A DNA stretch of 64,000 nt. It comes from Proales similis (lineage: Eukaryota; Rotifera; Eurotatoria; Ploima; Proalidae). Where the stretch lies: contig JAGVRJ010000015.1 in the NCBI GenBank assembly GCA_019059635.1, forward strand, positions 1-64,000. The letters run 5' to 3'. The position numbers and the translations under genes are program-made. Under the pieces are notes generated by a model. It did no database searches and was not told where the DNA came from. It saw only the letters and a program-made list of their open reading frames with translations. Each line of letters starts with the position of its first letter. Within the stretch, counting starts at the first letter, position 1. Shown here in pieces: positions 23,765-35,456 of the stretch.

Positions 23765-25337
23765 CTAATCTAGTTTTTCGTAAAACACTTCTCCTTTGCG
23801 TACAACATACTTAATTAAATCTGCGTGTGCTCCTATTTGATAGATCAAGTTCTCCCAGCTAATAAATTTGATTGAGTATATATGTTTGTTCTCAAATCTG
23901 TTTGCTACCTACTTTTCAGTGTCTAATATGACAAAATCAGCTTCTTTTCCAATTTCAATTGATCCTTTTTTCGATTCGATTCCGAGAGCAAATGCCGAAT
24001 TTATAGTTGAGGCTACAAGGCATTCATTCAAGCTCAATCGCAAATCAACTGATGCTAGGCTCATAACAGTAGCCATTGAATAGCAATACGCATTTGGATT
24101 GAAGTCTGATCCTAAAGCCATGATGCAATTTGAGTCAAACATTTTGCGGGCCGGTGGTCGCTTAAGCTGCATTATAATTGCTGTTGTTGGCAAAAGTATG
24201 CCTACTGTGTCTGATTCAGACAGAGCGGTGATTTCAGAATCGCTTATCTCTTCTAGATGGCTTACTCCTTTTGCTTTTATCTCAACGCCCATCTTGACCG
24301 AGTTGAGAGGATAAAGTTCGTCAGCGTGAAAATTAGCTTTTAAGCCACAAAGCTGCTGAGCCTTGCTTAATATTGCTTTGCTTTGATCCACATCAAATAC
24401 TCCTTTTTCGCAAAATACATCAACATTATCGATTTCGAGCTCATTTCTGTCAATTAATTCTTTGAGTAAAGGTATTTGCATCGTCAAAATGTCTTCAGTT
24501 TGCAAAAATGCATTTAATCCTCTTGAAAACTGTTTTTTAGCTTAAGTTTAGACAAAATCAAACAATCTCACCAACATGGGTACTGCATGTGCACCTAGAT
24601 AGGTATTCGATAATCCAATAAAACTGATCTCACGTTTAGCTCTCGTGAGAACTCTCATCAATTTTAGTTCAGTTTCCCATTTGAGACCATACCCAGACTT
24701 GCATTCTACATGAGTAGTTCCGTTTTTTGCCAAAAGCTTAAGTCTCTTAACAAGACTGGTGTAAAGATCGTCCTCAGATGCCTCCTCACACTTTTGCACT
24801 GTAAAGTGAATGCCGCCACCTGCGTCGTGTATTTCCATATACGAAGCTCCTTCAAGCTTAAAACCTTCTAATTATAGGGATTTGCTTCTATTCTTTTAAT
24901 TTAACTTACTTTCATTTTAAACTCCCTTAGTCTATCACCTAACCAAACTGGATGAGTGTGGCAATCAATGAGCCCTTTAAAACCAGGAATTACTAATAAG
25001 ATATTTGAGAAGATAATTTTTTTATCTACTACCTGGTATAATAGCGCAGCCTGCAGCATCAATTGTGTGTTCAATAGTAGAAAAGTCATAATCTTGTCTT
25101 AATTCTGAACGGTATCCGACGAATTCAATTATTCCACTGGAAGAAAATTTTGAAAAATTATTAAAAAAAAAGCCTCAATATGGCTTACTTTCTGCTTATG
25201 AGGCAAAGTTCATCATCATTACGGGCTGTAAGAATACTTAAGTTTCTTATTTGCGGCGTGTTTCCGCGAACGAACCGCTCTCCATTTGAAACGACTTGAA
25301 CTATTTGTGCTGCACCGTGGATAAAGAGACTCGTCAT
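23765..25337 (-). CDS. AMDHD1: Imidazolonepropionase (AMDHD1)
   Basis: Six exons on the minus strand: 25337-25189, 25136-25033, 24974-24910, 24856-24572, 24529-23913 and 23858-23765, giving 437 residues (human about 426). Introns are 42-58 nt. The metal-binding amidohydrolase motif GLIDCHTHPVW is created exactly by the exon 2/3 junction. Further family motifs are DAGGGIHFTV, ECKSGYGL, NVDVFCEKGVFD, FHADELYP, ILLPTTA and GSDFNPNAY. It hydrolyses imidazolone-5-propionate to formiminoglutamate, the third step of histidine breakdown in the cytosol. The loop between GAHAVP and LQTEDIL is divergent from the vertebrate protein. The start MTSLFIHGAAQIVQV aligns with the vertebrate N terminus. Confidence 0.95.
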
Positions 25338-25723
25338 TGTTAAGGCGAAACTAAGAAAAATAAATGTAAAGCATGAATTTGATCTCGATATATAACTCAG
25401 GCAGTAATTAGAAACAGAGGAGGCTAGGAAACTATTAAAACCATATTCTATTCTCAAGCGAGCTGATTATAATGCAACCGTGTTGGCTAAATTAAGAAAC
25501 GAATAAAAATTCATACAAACTTAGTTTAGTTTATTTAGCTGCATGCCTATGTATCGCTTGCCTTAGTGACAATTTAGCAGCGTATTGAGAAGAGAGGCGA
25601 TATTGGCCTTTAGGTTTGACTTAAATCGAACTTGAATTGACTTAAATTAACACATAGGAAAAATCAAAAAGGAAAAGCCAGTTCTTGTCCGATTTTATTG
25701 TAAATAAAATGAATTTTCAAGAC
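25338..25723. other. Spacer between AMDHD1 and ZC3H15
   Basis: Holds the AMDHD1 promoter and the ZC3H15 3' end (both genes on the minus strand). No gene seen. Confidence 0.5.
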
Positions 25724-27124
25724 CTATTCAATATCAAGGTCCTCTAATTCGTCTTGAATTTCTGCTAGATCTTCAAGTTTGAACAGTGATTCATCTACTT
25801 CAACTGAGGGTGCGATTGCCGAATTAGCCTGATCACTTGAAAGTTTCTTCAGTTCTTTAATATCACTGTTCTCGTCTTGAGTCTCCTTTTCCTTGTCTAT
25901 CGTCCTTTTGAAACGGTCTTCAGGAGCAATCGTACCTCCCGACACGGCATTCATTTCCGGTTTGAAAGATTCATGGTTTATTTCAAGCCATTTAGTGTTG
26001 GGATCCGCCTCCTCATCGTCTGCTCTTTGCTTGTAGTCAATATCATTTCCAGCATCATCGTCATCGTTTGTAACGAGCGCTGGATTGAAAGTAAACATAT
26101 CCTTGCCAGTAAGCCCACTAGTCAATCCTTGTTTGTAGTCCGACTGCTTCTTATCGTCTTGTTTCTTTTTTGCGTCCTTTTTCTCCTTCAATTTCCTTGC
26201 CTTCCATGCCAAGAAAGTTTCGTAGGTGATCTTGGTTTGATTTGGCCCAAGACTTGCTCGCTCCTTCTCAATCAGCATCTCAAGCGAAATTTGCTCAGTC
26301 TCCTCTTCGTTCTTCTTCATTTCACTCTTGAGTTTGAAACCCGGGGGTAATGCGTGCTTGTAAATACATGCATCGCCATTAGGGCAGTTCCAAAACCATC
26401 CGTATGTTTTATTCTCTACGGCTTCGATAAAATATTTACAAACCTTTTTATCATTAAAAAGCCTGTGGAGGAGAAAAATAAGAGTTTAAGTTGAATTAAT
26501 TTACGATCTGAGTGGTGTTTTTTTTCTTGTTGTCCTCCCCGTGCTTCTTGTTAACAACGTCTTCAAGCTGCTGCTCGTCCCAGTCGTCCATTTTTTCATC
26601 TTGTTTGTTTTCTTCTTCGTAGATATTTCGCTTCTCTGACTTTCTATCTTTGCTCAAATCATGAGAAAATTTGCATCGATCGCCCTTCTGACATAAGCCT
26701 TGCTTGAAAAAGACGCAAACAACTGACTTTGGATCAACACCTTTGCCAATGGTTTGAACGACTGGTTTGAACAATTGTGAGGTCAGATCGTCATCTTTTT
26801 CTTTCTTGCTTTTTAACGGAACTTCACCAGGTAACTATGAAAAACTTTTGATATTGTTGAGCTGTTCTTCGGAACATTTGTTATACATACATCTCGTGGG
26901 TTTTGTCCGACTTTATTGGCCGCCTGTTTATGAACCTGTTGAATAAACTTTTGCTGTTTTGCTCCTTTTTTGTTTTTTAGACCAAAAGTCTTGTCCTAGT
27001 TGGGTTGGTAAGATTAATAGCCAAATAGCAACCAATCACTGAAATGACCACCAGTAGTATATACCTCAACAATTTTAGCTTTAACCTTCTCTTGAGCCTT
27101 TTTGTCCAACTTTTTGGGAGGCAT
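25724..27124 (-). CDS. ZC3H15: Zinc finger CCCH protein ZC3H15 (DFRP1)
   Basis: Four exons on the minus strand: 27124-27065, 26994/26995-26891, 26834-26505 and 26443-25724, about 404 residues (human 426). The start [13 protein letters not shown] and [17 protein letters not shown] are typical. Two CCCH fingers: [19 protein letters not shown], and a second with a wide first spacing ([11 protein letters not shown]...[16 protein letters not shown]). The ALPPGFKLK segment follows. The C-terminal half contains the DFRP domain ([19 protein letters not shown], then TFLAWKARK) and an acidic tail ending EDLDIE. In other eukaryotes the protein (Tma46 in yeast) binds and stabilises the translation GTPase DRG1. 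All junctions are in frame. Confidence 0.94.
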
Positions 27125-28035
27125 TATCGGAAAGAGTCAACGTCTTTGAACAACCGAACTTATAACGCAGTAATCTTAAAAGTGGTTTAATAAAATTCTT
27201 GAGGCGAAAATCAAGAATGAAATTCTAACAGAAAATATTCAACATTAAGATTGAAAATAGCTCTTTACTATGTGCATGAGCAGAGATCTTACGCGAACTG
27301 TTGGGCAAACAACACTGGTCTACTAATTCTTCGTTTTGTACAGTGCAGAAAAATGGTTAAATTATTTCAATTTTTAAGGAAGACCTCATTCCAGCAAAAA
27401 TCTTTAACATTTGAATGGTTTTATTTGAGAAAAAATCAACAACACTTTTTTAAGGTCTAATTTTGAAAAATACTTCTTAGACAAGATATTTTGTTTTTAT
27501 GGATAAACTTGATTATCGGTTATGCTCATCTATCTGGCGTGGGGTTTTCATTATTTTTATTTTAAGAAAAAACACTAGTATATTCTATTTTTTTAAAGAG
27601 AAATGCTATTTAAACCATTCTATGCTAGGTTGAAAAGCAACCAAGACTTATTTAAGATGAGCGCACAAAGAACTGACAAATCTTATAACTCAGAGCTAAA
27701 ATATTCACTATTCAAGCGTCACGTCATCGTGGTTTGAATGCATGAGAAAGCATTTCGTAAATAGGGCTAAAATAAAAACCCAAGTTATTTTACCTACTCG
27801 TGTCATTAAATTATGATTTTCGCTTTATAGCAGCTGCCCGTCGTCTGCAAAATTATGACAGTCGCTTAGCTCGCTCTACTAAGCAACCAAAGTACCTACG
27901 ATAGAGAAATGAAAATTCATAAAATATTATAAGCATGTCACGATTTAAAATATGAGCAAGCATTCAACAATTTGAGACACTTTGAAACGTGTAGATTTTC
28001 TATCGATTTTAATTGCAATAAGTTAAGATTCACGG
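27125..28035. other. Divergent intergenic region, ZC3H15 / TM9SF2
   Basis: About 910 bases, AT-rich, with no convincing ORF or RNA gene. A 69-codon ORF at 27251-27460 has no recognisable domain. Confidence 0.5.
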
Positions 28036-30255
28036 ATGATTTTGCTTCGCTTCTCTTCCGTAGTGTTGGCGATCACCTTGATCGTTTCAACTAGTCATGG
28101 GTTCTATTTGCCTGGACTTTCACCGCAGACTTTTTGCAAAAACGAGGATTCCCAATCTGGTTGTAAAGTAATCATTAATCCAATATCTTACCTATTCCTT
28201 AAAGTTAAAAGTTTTGGATTGAAACAGAGCCAGTTGAATCTTTTCGTAAATCGACTTGACTCGGCCGAGTCCGTCTTGCCTTACGAGTATACAAGGTAAT
28301 CGAATAAAGCGAAGGAAATTAAATCTAAAATATGTAGCTAAGACCGGAATCTTTAATTTCGATAAAAAGGTTCGATTTCTGTCAAAGTTCGGAAGATAAT
28401 TCGCCAGCTGAAAATCTTGGACAAGTTTTGTTTGGGGAACGAATTCGGCCTTCCCCATACCAATTCAGATTTTTAGAGTCGAAAGAGTGTACCGAAATCT
28501 GCACCAAGAAATATTCGAAAGGTGAAAAAGATCAGGTGAAGAAGCTAAGGTTCCTTCAGAAGGGCATGTTGCTTAACTATCAGCACCACTGGATACTGGA
28601 TAATTTACCTGTGGTTTGGTGCTATCAGACAGAGGGCTTTCAAAAGTATTGTGCTCGAGGCTTCCCAATGGGCTGCTATGTGAACAAATTCGGAGCAGCA
28701 AAAGATGCTTGCAAACTCTTCGATTTTAATAAGAGGGATACCTACTACTTATTCAACCATGTCGATTTCACAATTAAATATCACAGTGGTCGCGGCGAAG
28801 AGTGGGGTTTACCTTTGATCGAAAACGACGGCGGACGAATTGTCTACGTAGAAGCATTCATTAAGAGTCAAGAGTCATGCACTGACAATAGTCCCAAAGC
28901 AATCCCAGCAGATCTTAAATTTGATAGCCTTGAGATCAAGTATACTTATTCAGTAAAGTTTGTTGAAGATAATTCAATCAAGTGGGCCTCCAGATGGGAT
29001 TACATACTCAGCACAACTTCAAATACCAAAATTCAATGGTTTAGTATCATCAACTCAGTGATAATAGTGCTTTTCTTGTCGGGAATGGTCGCCATGATTC
29101 TTTTGCGCACTATTCATCGAGACTTGGCCAAGTACAATAGTGTACAGGAAGGCGATGATGCTGAAGAAGAGTTCGGATGGAAACTTGTTCACGGAGACGT
29201 ATTTCGTTCACCTAATAACTCCCTTCTGCTCTCAGTATTTCTTGGCACTGGAGTACAAATCGGCTCGATGGCTTTCATTACCCTTTTCTTTGCTTGTCTC
29301 GGTTTCCTTTCTCCTGCTTCCAGAGGCGCTCTAATGACCACCTCAATTGTATTCTACTTCTTATTGGGAACTGTTGCAGGCTATATCTCAGCTCGTCTTT
29401 ACAAGACGATTGGAGGCGAGAATTGGACGGTCAATGTTTTGTGCTCAGCTCTCCTATGCCCTGGGTAAGTTGAAAAATTCATTTTTATTTCAAACAATTG
29501 TCAATTTATCGGCTATTTTCCTTTTTAGAATCGTATTTGTAATTTTTTTTGTACTGAATTTGGTGCTGTGGTATCAAGGAAGTTCAGCTGCTATTCCATT
29601 TACTACTTTGCTGGTTTTAATTTTGCTTTGGATATGCGTGAGCGTGCCGCTGGTTTTTATTGGCTCATATCTTGGATTTAAAAAAGATCCGATTTCAAAG
29701 CCAGTTCGCACAAATCAAATTCCTCGGCAGATTCCTACTCAAAGCCTATACAACCAGCCAATAGTGTCAATTGCTTTGGGTGGCATTCTGCCTTTTGGGT
29801 GCATTTTCATTCAGCTATTCTTCATTCTCAACAGCATTTGGGCTCATCAATTCTACTATATGTTCGGCTTTCTATCGCTCGTGTTTACTATATTGATTAT
29901 TACATGCTCGGAAACGACCATTCTTATGTGCTACTTTCACTTGTGCGCTGAGGATTATCGATGGTGGTGGCGTTCATTCCTTACTGGCGGCTTTACAGCT
30001 GTTTACTTTTTCATTTATTCGATCTACTACTACATGACTAGACTTGATATCCAAGACTTTGCCTCAACTTTTCTCTATTTTGGCTATACAACCATAATGG
30101 CATTCCTATTTTTCCTATTCACAGGTAAGAAAAAGAAACTGGATTTCATTGAAAATAAAGATTATTTCTTATTGGTATTATTTCTAGGCTCAGTTGGTTT
30201 CTTGGCCTGCTTCTGGTTTGTGCGAAAAATTTACAGCGTTGTTAAAGTGGATTAA
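28036..30255 (+). CDS. TM9SF2: Nonaspanin TM9SF2
   Basis: Five exons: 28036-28167, 28228-28295, 28370-29464, 29529-30124 and 30188-30255; 652 residues (human 663). Introns are 60-74 nt. A signal peptide is followed by FYLPGLSPQTFC, NLFVNRLDS, LPYEY, VLFGERI and LLNYQHHWI in the large lumenal domain. Nine membrane spans follow, including FLSGMVAMI, GFLSPASRGALM, TNQIPRQIP, GGILPFGCIFIQLFF and CYFHLCAEDYRWWWRSF. The C terminus KIYSVVKVD carries the Golgi-retaining KxD/E motif. It acts in the endosome/Golgi membrane system and has been tied to glycan processing. The first intron end was set at 28227 because that restores the CK-x-x-L-x-LFVNRL spacing of the family. Confidence 0.96.
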
Positions 30256-31232
30256 GTAAATAGAAGAGCATCCTTTTTTCTTGAATTTCAGACCTTGGCA
30301 AGATCTAATGTCGCGCTGATTTGTCTTGTTCCCTCTCTTAATAAGCATTAAGTATTTATTCTTGCTCGATAGACAAAGCCCTCTTCCGACTAGCGGTTTG
30401 CTTACAATTTCAATCACCTGAAATTAGCAATTTTGTCTACTCGATATCGGGCTTAACTTATATAACTGAGTCTTATTAATTAATATCTCTAAATTTGTTT
30501 AAATAAAGACAACAAAAATGATGGAATCGATTGATATGGGAAGTTTCGACCTGTGAATTACCAGTTCGACGCGGAACTATTAATCATTTAATCGGATTTC
30601 GCTTTAATATTTCATGTGTTTTGTTTCCAGAACGTCGGAGACAGTTGAGATGACACTGTTCTCTAGTGGGAACGGGACGTATGATAAATTTAACGAAGCC
30701 TGTCAGCCTTCGGAAACGTGCTTGAAATTATGCACCACCTGCTAGTTGATAATGAAGAAACTAAAGCCTGGGAATTGAAATAAGTGTTTTTTTAATCAAT
30801 GATAAGAAAGGTTATGATCATTATTGGAGGACTTTTCAAGTTGTGAACAGACCTCATGATTTAAATCGTTTGCCATGCTCATACATATGTATATATTCGT
30901 CTATCTTGAAACTCGCTATCTTTCTGAATCGCAAACTTTAAACGCGTGAAGAATCATTTAAGTCAAAAAGCTCTGCCACGATATCTTTATTTCGACCAAT
31001 CCAACATGTCAGCCTAGCTTTACATTAATAGTTCAAATCGGCCCCTTAAATGACCAGAAGCAATCGATTCGGAAACTTGATTAAAATCATAAGACCAATT
31101 TTTGTAATGTAATCATAGTTCCGATTCTGATCAAATTAAGCACCGTTACAACACGCGCACTCTAAACAAGGGTTAAAATACAGTAACCATTCAAACAACA
31201 ACTTTTTTAGAGCAAATCAAGCATTTGTCGAC
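30256..31232. other. Intergenic region TM9SF2 / HPRT
   Basis: Apart from the doubtful small gene at 30518-30745, nothing is recognised. An AATAAA near 30502 could serve TM9SF2. Confidence 0.45.
30518..30745 (+). CDS. Possible two-exon small Cys-rich peptide gene
   Basis: ATG at 30518 opens a 35-nt exon ending at a GTGAAT donor. A 78-nt intron with a pyrimidine-rich end (TTTTGTTTCCAG) leads to a second exon 30631-30745, and the joined frame gives 49 residues ending in CQPSETCLKLCTTC. Four cysteines cluster at the C terminus. No family recognised, no signal peptide seen. The support is only an in-frame, well-formed intron in an otherwise empty region, so this may be chance. Confidence 0.22.
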
Positions 31233-32213
31233 ATGTCGCAAGAGACAGCCAATACGATTGAAGCTAAGCCAGCTTGCCGCGCAATCTATGTAATTCCTTG
31301 CAGTTAACTTGATTTTTAAAATGTGATAAACATTTATTTTAGATAAAAGACGACGATCCTGGAATTCCCATTGACTTGCTGTCAATTCCTTTGCACTATC
31401 GCGAAGACCTCGAAAATGTTCTCATCCCTTATGGCCTCATTTTGGATAGGTATACGAGTTAAGGTGCAAATAATTTGCAATTTAACTAAAATCATTACCT
31501 CTATAGAACTGATGCATTGGCAACGCAAATTTTCAATGATTTTGGAAATGAGCCGTTGATTTGCTTGTGTGTTCTTAAAGGCGGTTATAAGTTTTTCTCT
31601 GACTTGATCGAGAGAATTCAAAACCGAAACAGAACAAATGGAAAGCAATCACTCCCAATGATGATCGACTTTATAAGACTCAAAAGTTATCACGTATGAC
31701 TAATACGACTGAATGAATGAAAATGAATTAAACTTTTTTTAGAATACTGAGTCTACCGGGCTGGTACAAGTAATCGGAGGAGACGATTTGAACCGGATAA
31801 AAGGAAAAGTAAAAATTTTGTGGCATCACTGCGTTAAAATCGACTTGCTCATACGACAGACCCAATTAAGAACGTATTGATTGTAGAGGATATAATCGAT
31901 ACCGGTCGAACCATGGTGAAGCTATTGAATGTTCTGAATCAATACAATCCCAAATCAATTAGAGTTTGTAGGTAAGCGACTTTTAAGGGCAGAAAATCCC
32001 ACCGCAAAGGATTTTTTTGTTTAATTCAATATTTTTTTAAGTTTGCTTCTTAAGCGAACGGACTTGAGCAATGGATTCCAACCTGATTATGCCGGCTTTT
32101 CGATTCCTGAAAAGTTTGTGGTCGGCTACGCTCTTGATCTAAATGAGCATTTCAGGGATTTGGAGCATATATGTGTATTCAAACCATGCTCACTTAAGAA
32201 ATATGAAGTCTAA
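31233..32213 (+). CDS. HPRT1: Hypoxanthine-guanine phosphoribosyltransferase
   Basis: Six exons: 31233-31289, 31343-31449, 31507-31693, 31743-31808, 31871-31971 and 32042-32213; 229 residues (human 218). Introns are 49-70 nt. Motifs are [36 protein letters not shown] and the PRPP-binding loop [14 protein letters not shown]. Then come [27 protein letters not shown] and [12 protein letters not shown]. The enzyme salvages hypoxanthine and guanine to IMP and GMP with PRPP in the cytosol. A short N-terminal extension ([13 protein letters not shown]) precedes the conserved core. AATAAA lies at 32327-32332. Confidence 0.96.
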
Positions 32214-32326
32214 TTCTTTCGCTTTTTAACTTTTAAAGAACCTGTTGTCCGTTTTTATTAGAATGAGTTTATTAGAATTATTAGAATGGTTTCGATTGGA
32301 AATGATTGCTATGAGATTCAAGCCAA

Positions 32327-32332
32327 AATAAA
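32327..32332 (+). terminator. Poly(A) signal of HPRT
   Basis: AATAAA about 114 bases after the HPRT stop and 87 bases before the PIN4 ATG on the same strand. Confidence 0.5.
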
Positions 32333-32418
32333 CCTCACACTTTAGCTATTATAATACTCTGTTTCACTCTCCTAAATTAAGTAGTTGCATGTAAGGAGTT
32401 AAATTGAATCGTCAAAAT

Positions 32419-32906
32419 ATGGGGCCGAAGAATAAAGGAGGAGCTACAGGTGAAAAAGAGAAAAAAGGAGCGAGCAGCGGAAGTGATAAAGAGAAAAAGG
32501 GTGGAACCTCGATCAAGGTGTTTTTCTCAGCCGAATTCTTCAGAAAGAAATCCAAAATTAAAGAGAAAAAAAGGTTCGGCACATTCTCTGCGAGAAACAA
32601 TCCAAATGTCTAGAAGCACTGGAAAAGATCAAAGCAGGAAGCAAATTTGATGAAGTGGCTCGTCAATTTAGTGAAGACAAGGCAAGATCGGGAGTAAGCA
32701 TGAATACAATCACTTGGGCTTCTAATGGCTAATGTTAAAACGTCAAGGGTGACTTGGGCTGGATGACTCGTGGTTCAATGGTTGGCGCATTTCAAGATGC
32801 TGCGTTCGCCCTGCCGGTTAGCACTCTGGCTAGTCCGGTATACACAGATCCACCAGTAAAGACCCAGTTCGGTTATCACATCATTATGGTTGAAGGAAAG
32901 AAGTGA
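32419..32906 (+). CDS. PIN4: Parvulin-type peptidyl-prolyl isomerase PIN4
   Basis: Three exons: 32419-32517, 32574-32693 and 32748-32906; 125 residues (human Par14, 131). The basic Gly/Lys-rich N terminus ([16 protein letters not shown]) is typical of Par14. The parvulin domain spans [56 protein letters not shown] and [15 protein letters not shown]. The enzyme isomerises Xaa-Pro bonds and is implicated in ribosome biogenesis, binding DNA and pre-rRNPs. Junctions fall at the same conserved positions as the family motifs and keep frame. Confidence 0.95.
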
Positions 32907-33068
32907 TTGAGTTTAGAATTGAAGATTTTTATTTTTTCGATTAAAAGCTTATGTTGTTTGCTAGTATATAAACATACAATTTAGAATGGCGGTATTTAGA
33001 TTATTCAAATTTAAGTTGAATTTCAAGCCGAGATGAAAGGATTAAGCAAAAGTCTACCGGGGCTGTTC

Positions 33069-35456
33069 TTATCTGGGCTGATTTGGCGCTGGTGGGTAGT
33101 ACGGATATGTCGGGGCTTGTCCGCCTTGAACACCATGAGCTCCGGGAGGGGCCGGAAAATAAGGATTGTACGCATTCGGCATGGTCGGATAATATGGGCT
33201 TGAAAAGTTTGGATAAGGCGCAGAATTCTGCTGTTGACTTTGAGTCTGACTACTCCAAGGGGCTGGTGGCGGTGGACGAGCCGGTGCACCAGAGGATGGG
33301 CGAGAAAGATTCTGCTGTATCTCGCGCATCAAGTCCTCTTTTTCTGTCTTGCGAGCTAGTACAAAATCGTTCACTTTACTCTGAAAGCGAACGAGAATTG
33401 GAGTCAAATCGCCATAGAATTTGATGCCTTCCTCAAGATGATTATACAGCTCATTGTAGCTATCGCTGGCTTTTGCAAGGTTTTTGAGCATTTCTTCTCT
33501 CAGTATGCCCGATTCGTTTTGCCCTTTCTCCCTCAGAAATTCCATATTTGCTCTTTCAATATATCCGAGAAGCTTCTCTTGCTCTTGAATATTTTCTCTG
33601 ACTTGTTGTCGAGTCGGAGCCAAAGCATTTTCAAGTTCTTGCTGAATTATCGCATGCTCATCCAAAACACTTGAATTCTGAAGCGCACTAATAAGCTTGG
33701 CTTGGACAGCATCCGAGTCAACTCCTTTCATTTCAGACTCAAGTACCATGCGGACATTTCTCAATGCCTCGACCTGATCCATAAGGCGTCTCAAGTCTTT
33801 GATCACATGAGAGCCTTGCAGGGCAGCAACAGAAGAGGCTGAAGGAAGAGAAGCGTTTATCTCATTCACTGGTCTGCTCAGCAAATTAATGCCGTCCTTG
33901 TGTTTTCCGTACTTATCTTCAATTATTCTGTTTGCCTTCATTGCGTTCTCAATCAGTTGTTCGTACTGTTTTATCTCAGCAAAAAGGGGACCATTCAAAT
34001 CTCTCGAGGCAGTTCTTGACCATTTATCTCTCATTTGATTGCGAAGTTCATTATCAGAACGTTCCTCGTCCTCCAAGCATCTTCTGGTCTCATTCAATAT
34101 GTCTTGGTTACGTTTAAGCGACTCGGGCAGTTCAGCCATCAGGGCATTTATTTGGCTTATACCACCTTTATCTTTAAGATTTTGACTCTTGTCAATTAGC
34201 GACTGAGGCAATTTGTTGGAGCCGCCAACATCTTCGAGAGCTGCTGGAAGATTCCAGCTTGCCAAAGCCGCATTAAGGAGTTCGCTGGCCTGTCTCAACT
34301 TTCCGATTTCCAAATTGAAAGCTTCCATTCTCTTGGTTCTGAAATGTTGAATTCCATTGTGCACGGTAATTGGCACCATAGTTGCGAATAAATCTTTAAA
34401 TTCGTCGCTGACAGGGAATTTGATGGGCGTGGACTTAGCAAGAGCCACCCGGTCAACAGGTGCGAGGGTATTTGGGTCCACGACACGCTGATGATAGACG
34501 TACTCGTTTTCCTTTTTGACTTTGTCAAACATTTCCTGAATTTTACTTATGTAAGCTTTGATCGGCAGTTCTTTGCCGCCTCTTTCATTCGCAACTTTAA
34601 TCAGTTCTAGAGACTTGGTTAAACGAGCAAGCGCTTGGCCAATATTCTTTTCGGCATATTCATGCAGCCCGCAGTGGTATTCAGAAAGCGCATGAAACAG
34701 AGCTTGCTTGCCAGCTAATATGGACAACCAGCTTCTGGCTGCGTCTCTTAAACCTTCAGTTTTTTGAATGCTCATTGCATTTGCGTACAAATCAGAACAC
34801 TGGCCAGCAATTTTAGCCGTGATCATCTCACGCATGTTATCTTTCACAGCCTTGTAATAAAATATTTCCTGAGCCTGAGCCAACATGATATTTGAAAGAG
34901 TGGCCAGTGTTTCGGGCATCAAATCAGTGGTACAGTCACTGCGAGACGAGCTAAACGAGCTATCACGTAGCTGAGAAAAGGCTCCAGCAGCCAATTGGTA
35001 GTACTTGGCTGCAACCTTTAAGCCCTCTTCATCTTCGAGCTGTTGGAGGGCAGCCATTTCGCTCCATGAAGCAGCCAAATTGAAGAGAACACAGACCCGT
35101 TCAAACTGGGCATTAGAAAGTGTCATGGAAGAGCGACCGAACAATCCTCGACCCTCAAAAGCGTCCTGCCATTTGAAAGGAACGCGAATTTGGCTCTCAG
35201 ACATCGGCAGTTTGGTCTCAATAGCCACCAGCTGGTCATAGTAGCGTAATAATTTTTGCAGACGCTCTTGCCGCGATGACTTGAGTAGCGCATCATTTCT
35301 TAACTGGCCCAGTGCCTCGACTGATTTCAAAAAGTCATCCAGATTAACTGTATACGTTTGGCGAACAAACTGCTGCAATGGATAGGCCATATTGACATCG
35401 TGCGCTTTTTTATGAGGCACCACGATCATCTTGCTGTTAGCAGACAGGGAAGCCAT
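33069..35456 (-). CDS. PDCD6IP: ALIX / PDCD6IP, Bro1-domain ESCRT adaptor
   Basis: Single exon, 795 residues (human 868). Bro1 domain from about residue 10 to 370 (PLQQFVRQTY, LRYYDQLVAIETKLP, IRVPFKWQDAF, VLFNLAASWSEMAA, EIFYYKAV, AYISKIQEMFDKVKKEN). A central V domain of two long helical arms spans ~370-700 and includes ARSWLSILAG-type packing motifs before it. The C terminus is Pro-rich with Tyr repeats (APYPNFSSPYYPTMPNAYNP, APTYPYYPPAPNQPR). ALIX links ubiquitinated cargo and ESCRT-I to CHMP4/ESCRT-III in multivesicular body formation, cytokinesis and membrane repair. The proline-rich tail is shorter than in vertebrates. It is convergent with PIN4 (162 bases between stops). Confidence 0.96.
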   Translation of the reverse strand: MASLSANSKMIVVPHKKAHDVNMAYPLQQFVRQTYTVNLDDFLKSVEALGQLRNDALLKSSRQERLQKLLRYYDQLVAIETKLPMSESQIRVPFKWQDAFEGRGLFGRSSMTLSNAQFERVCVLFNLAASWSEMAALQQLEDEEGLKVAAKYYQLAAGAFSQLRDSSFSSSRSDCTTDLMPETLATLSNIMLAQAQEIFYYKAVKDNMREMITAKIAGQCSDLYANAMSIQKTEGLRDAARSWLSILAGKQALFHALSEYHCGLHEYAEKNIGQALARLTKSLELIKVANERGGKELPIKAYISKIQEMFDKVKKENEYVYHQRVVDPNTLAPVDRVALAKSTPIKFPVSDEFKDLFATMVPITVHNGIQHFRTKRMEAFNLEIGKLRQASELLNAALASWNLPAALEDVGGSNKLPQSLIDKSQNLKDKGGISQINALMAELPESLKRNQDILNETRRCLEDEERSDNELRNQMRDKWSRTASRDLNGPLFAEIKQYEQLIENAMKANRIIEDKYGKHKDGINLLSRPVNEINASLPSASSVAALQGSHVIKDLRRLMDQVEALRNVRMVLESEMKGVDSDAVQAKLISALQNSSVLDEHAIIQQELENALAPTRQQVRENIQEQEKLLGYIERANMEFLREKGQNESGILREEMLKNLAKASDSYNELYNHLEEGIKFYGDLTPILVRFQSKVNDFVLARKTEKEDLMREIQQNLSRPSSGAPARPPPPAPWSSQTQSQQQNSAPYPNFSSPYYPTMPNAYNPYFPAPPGAHGVQGGQAPTYPYYPPAPNQPR

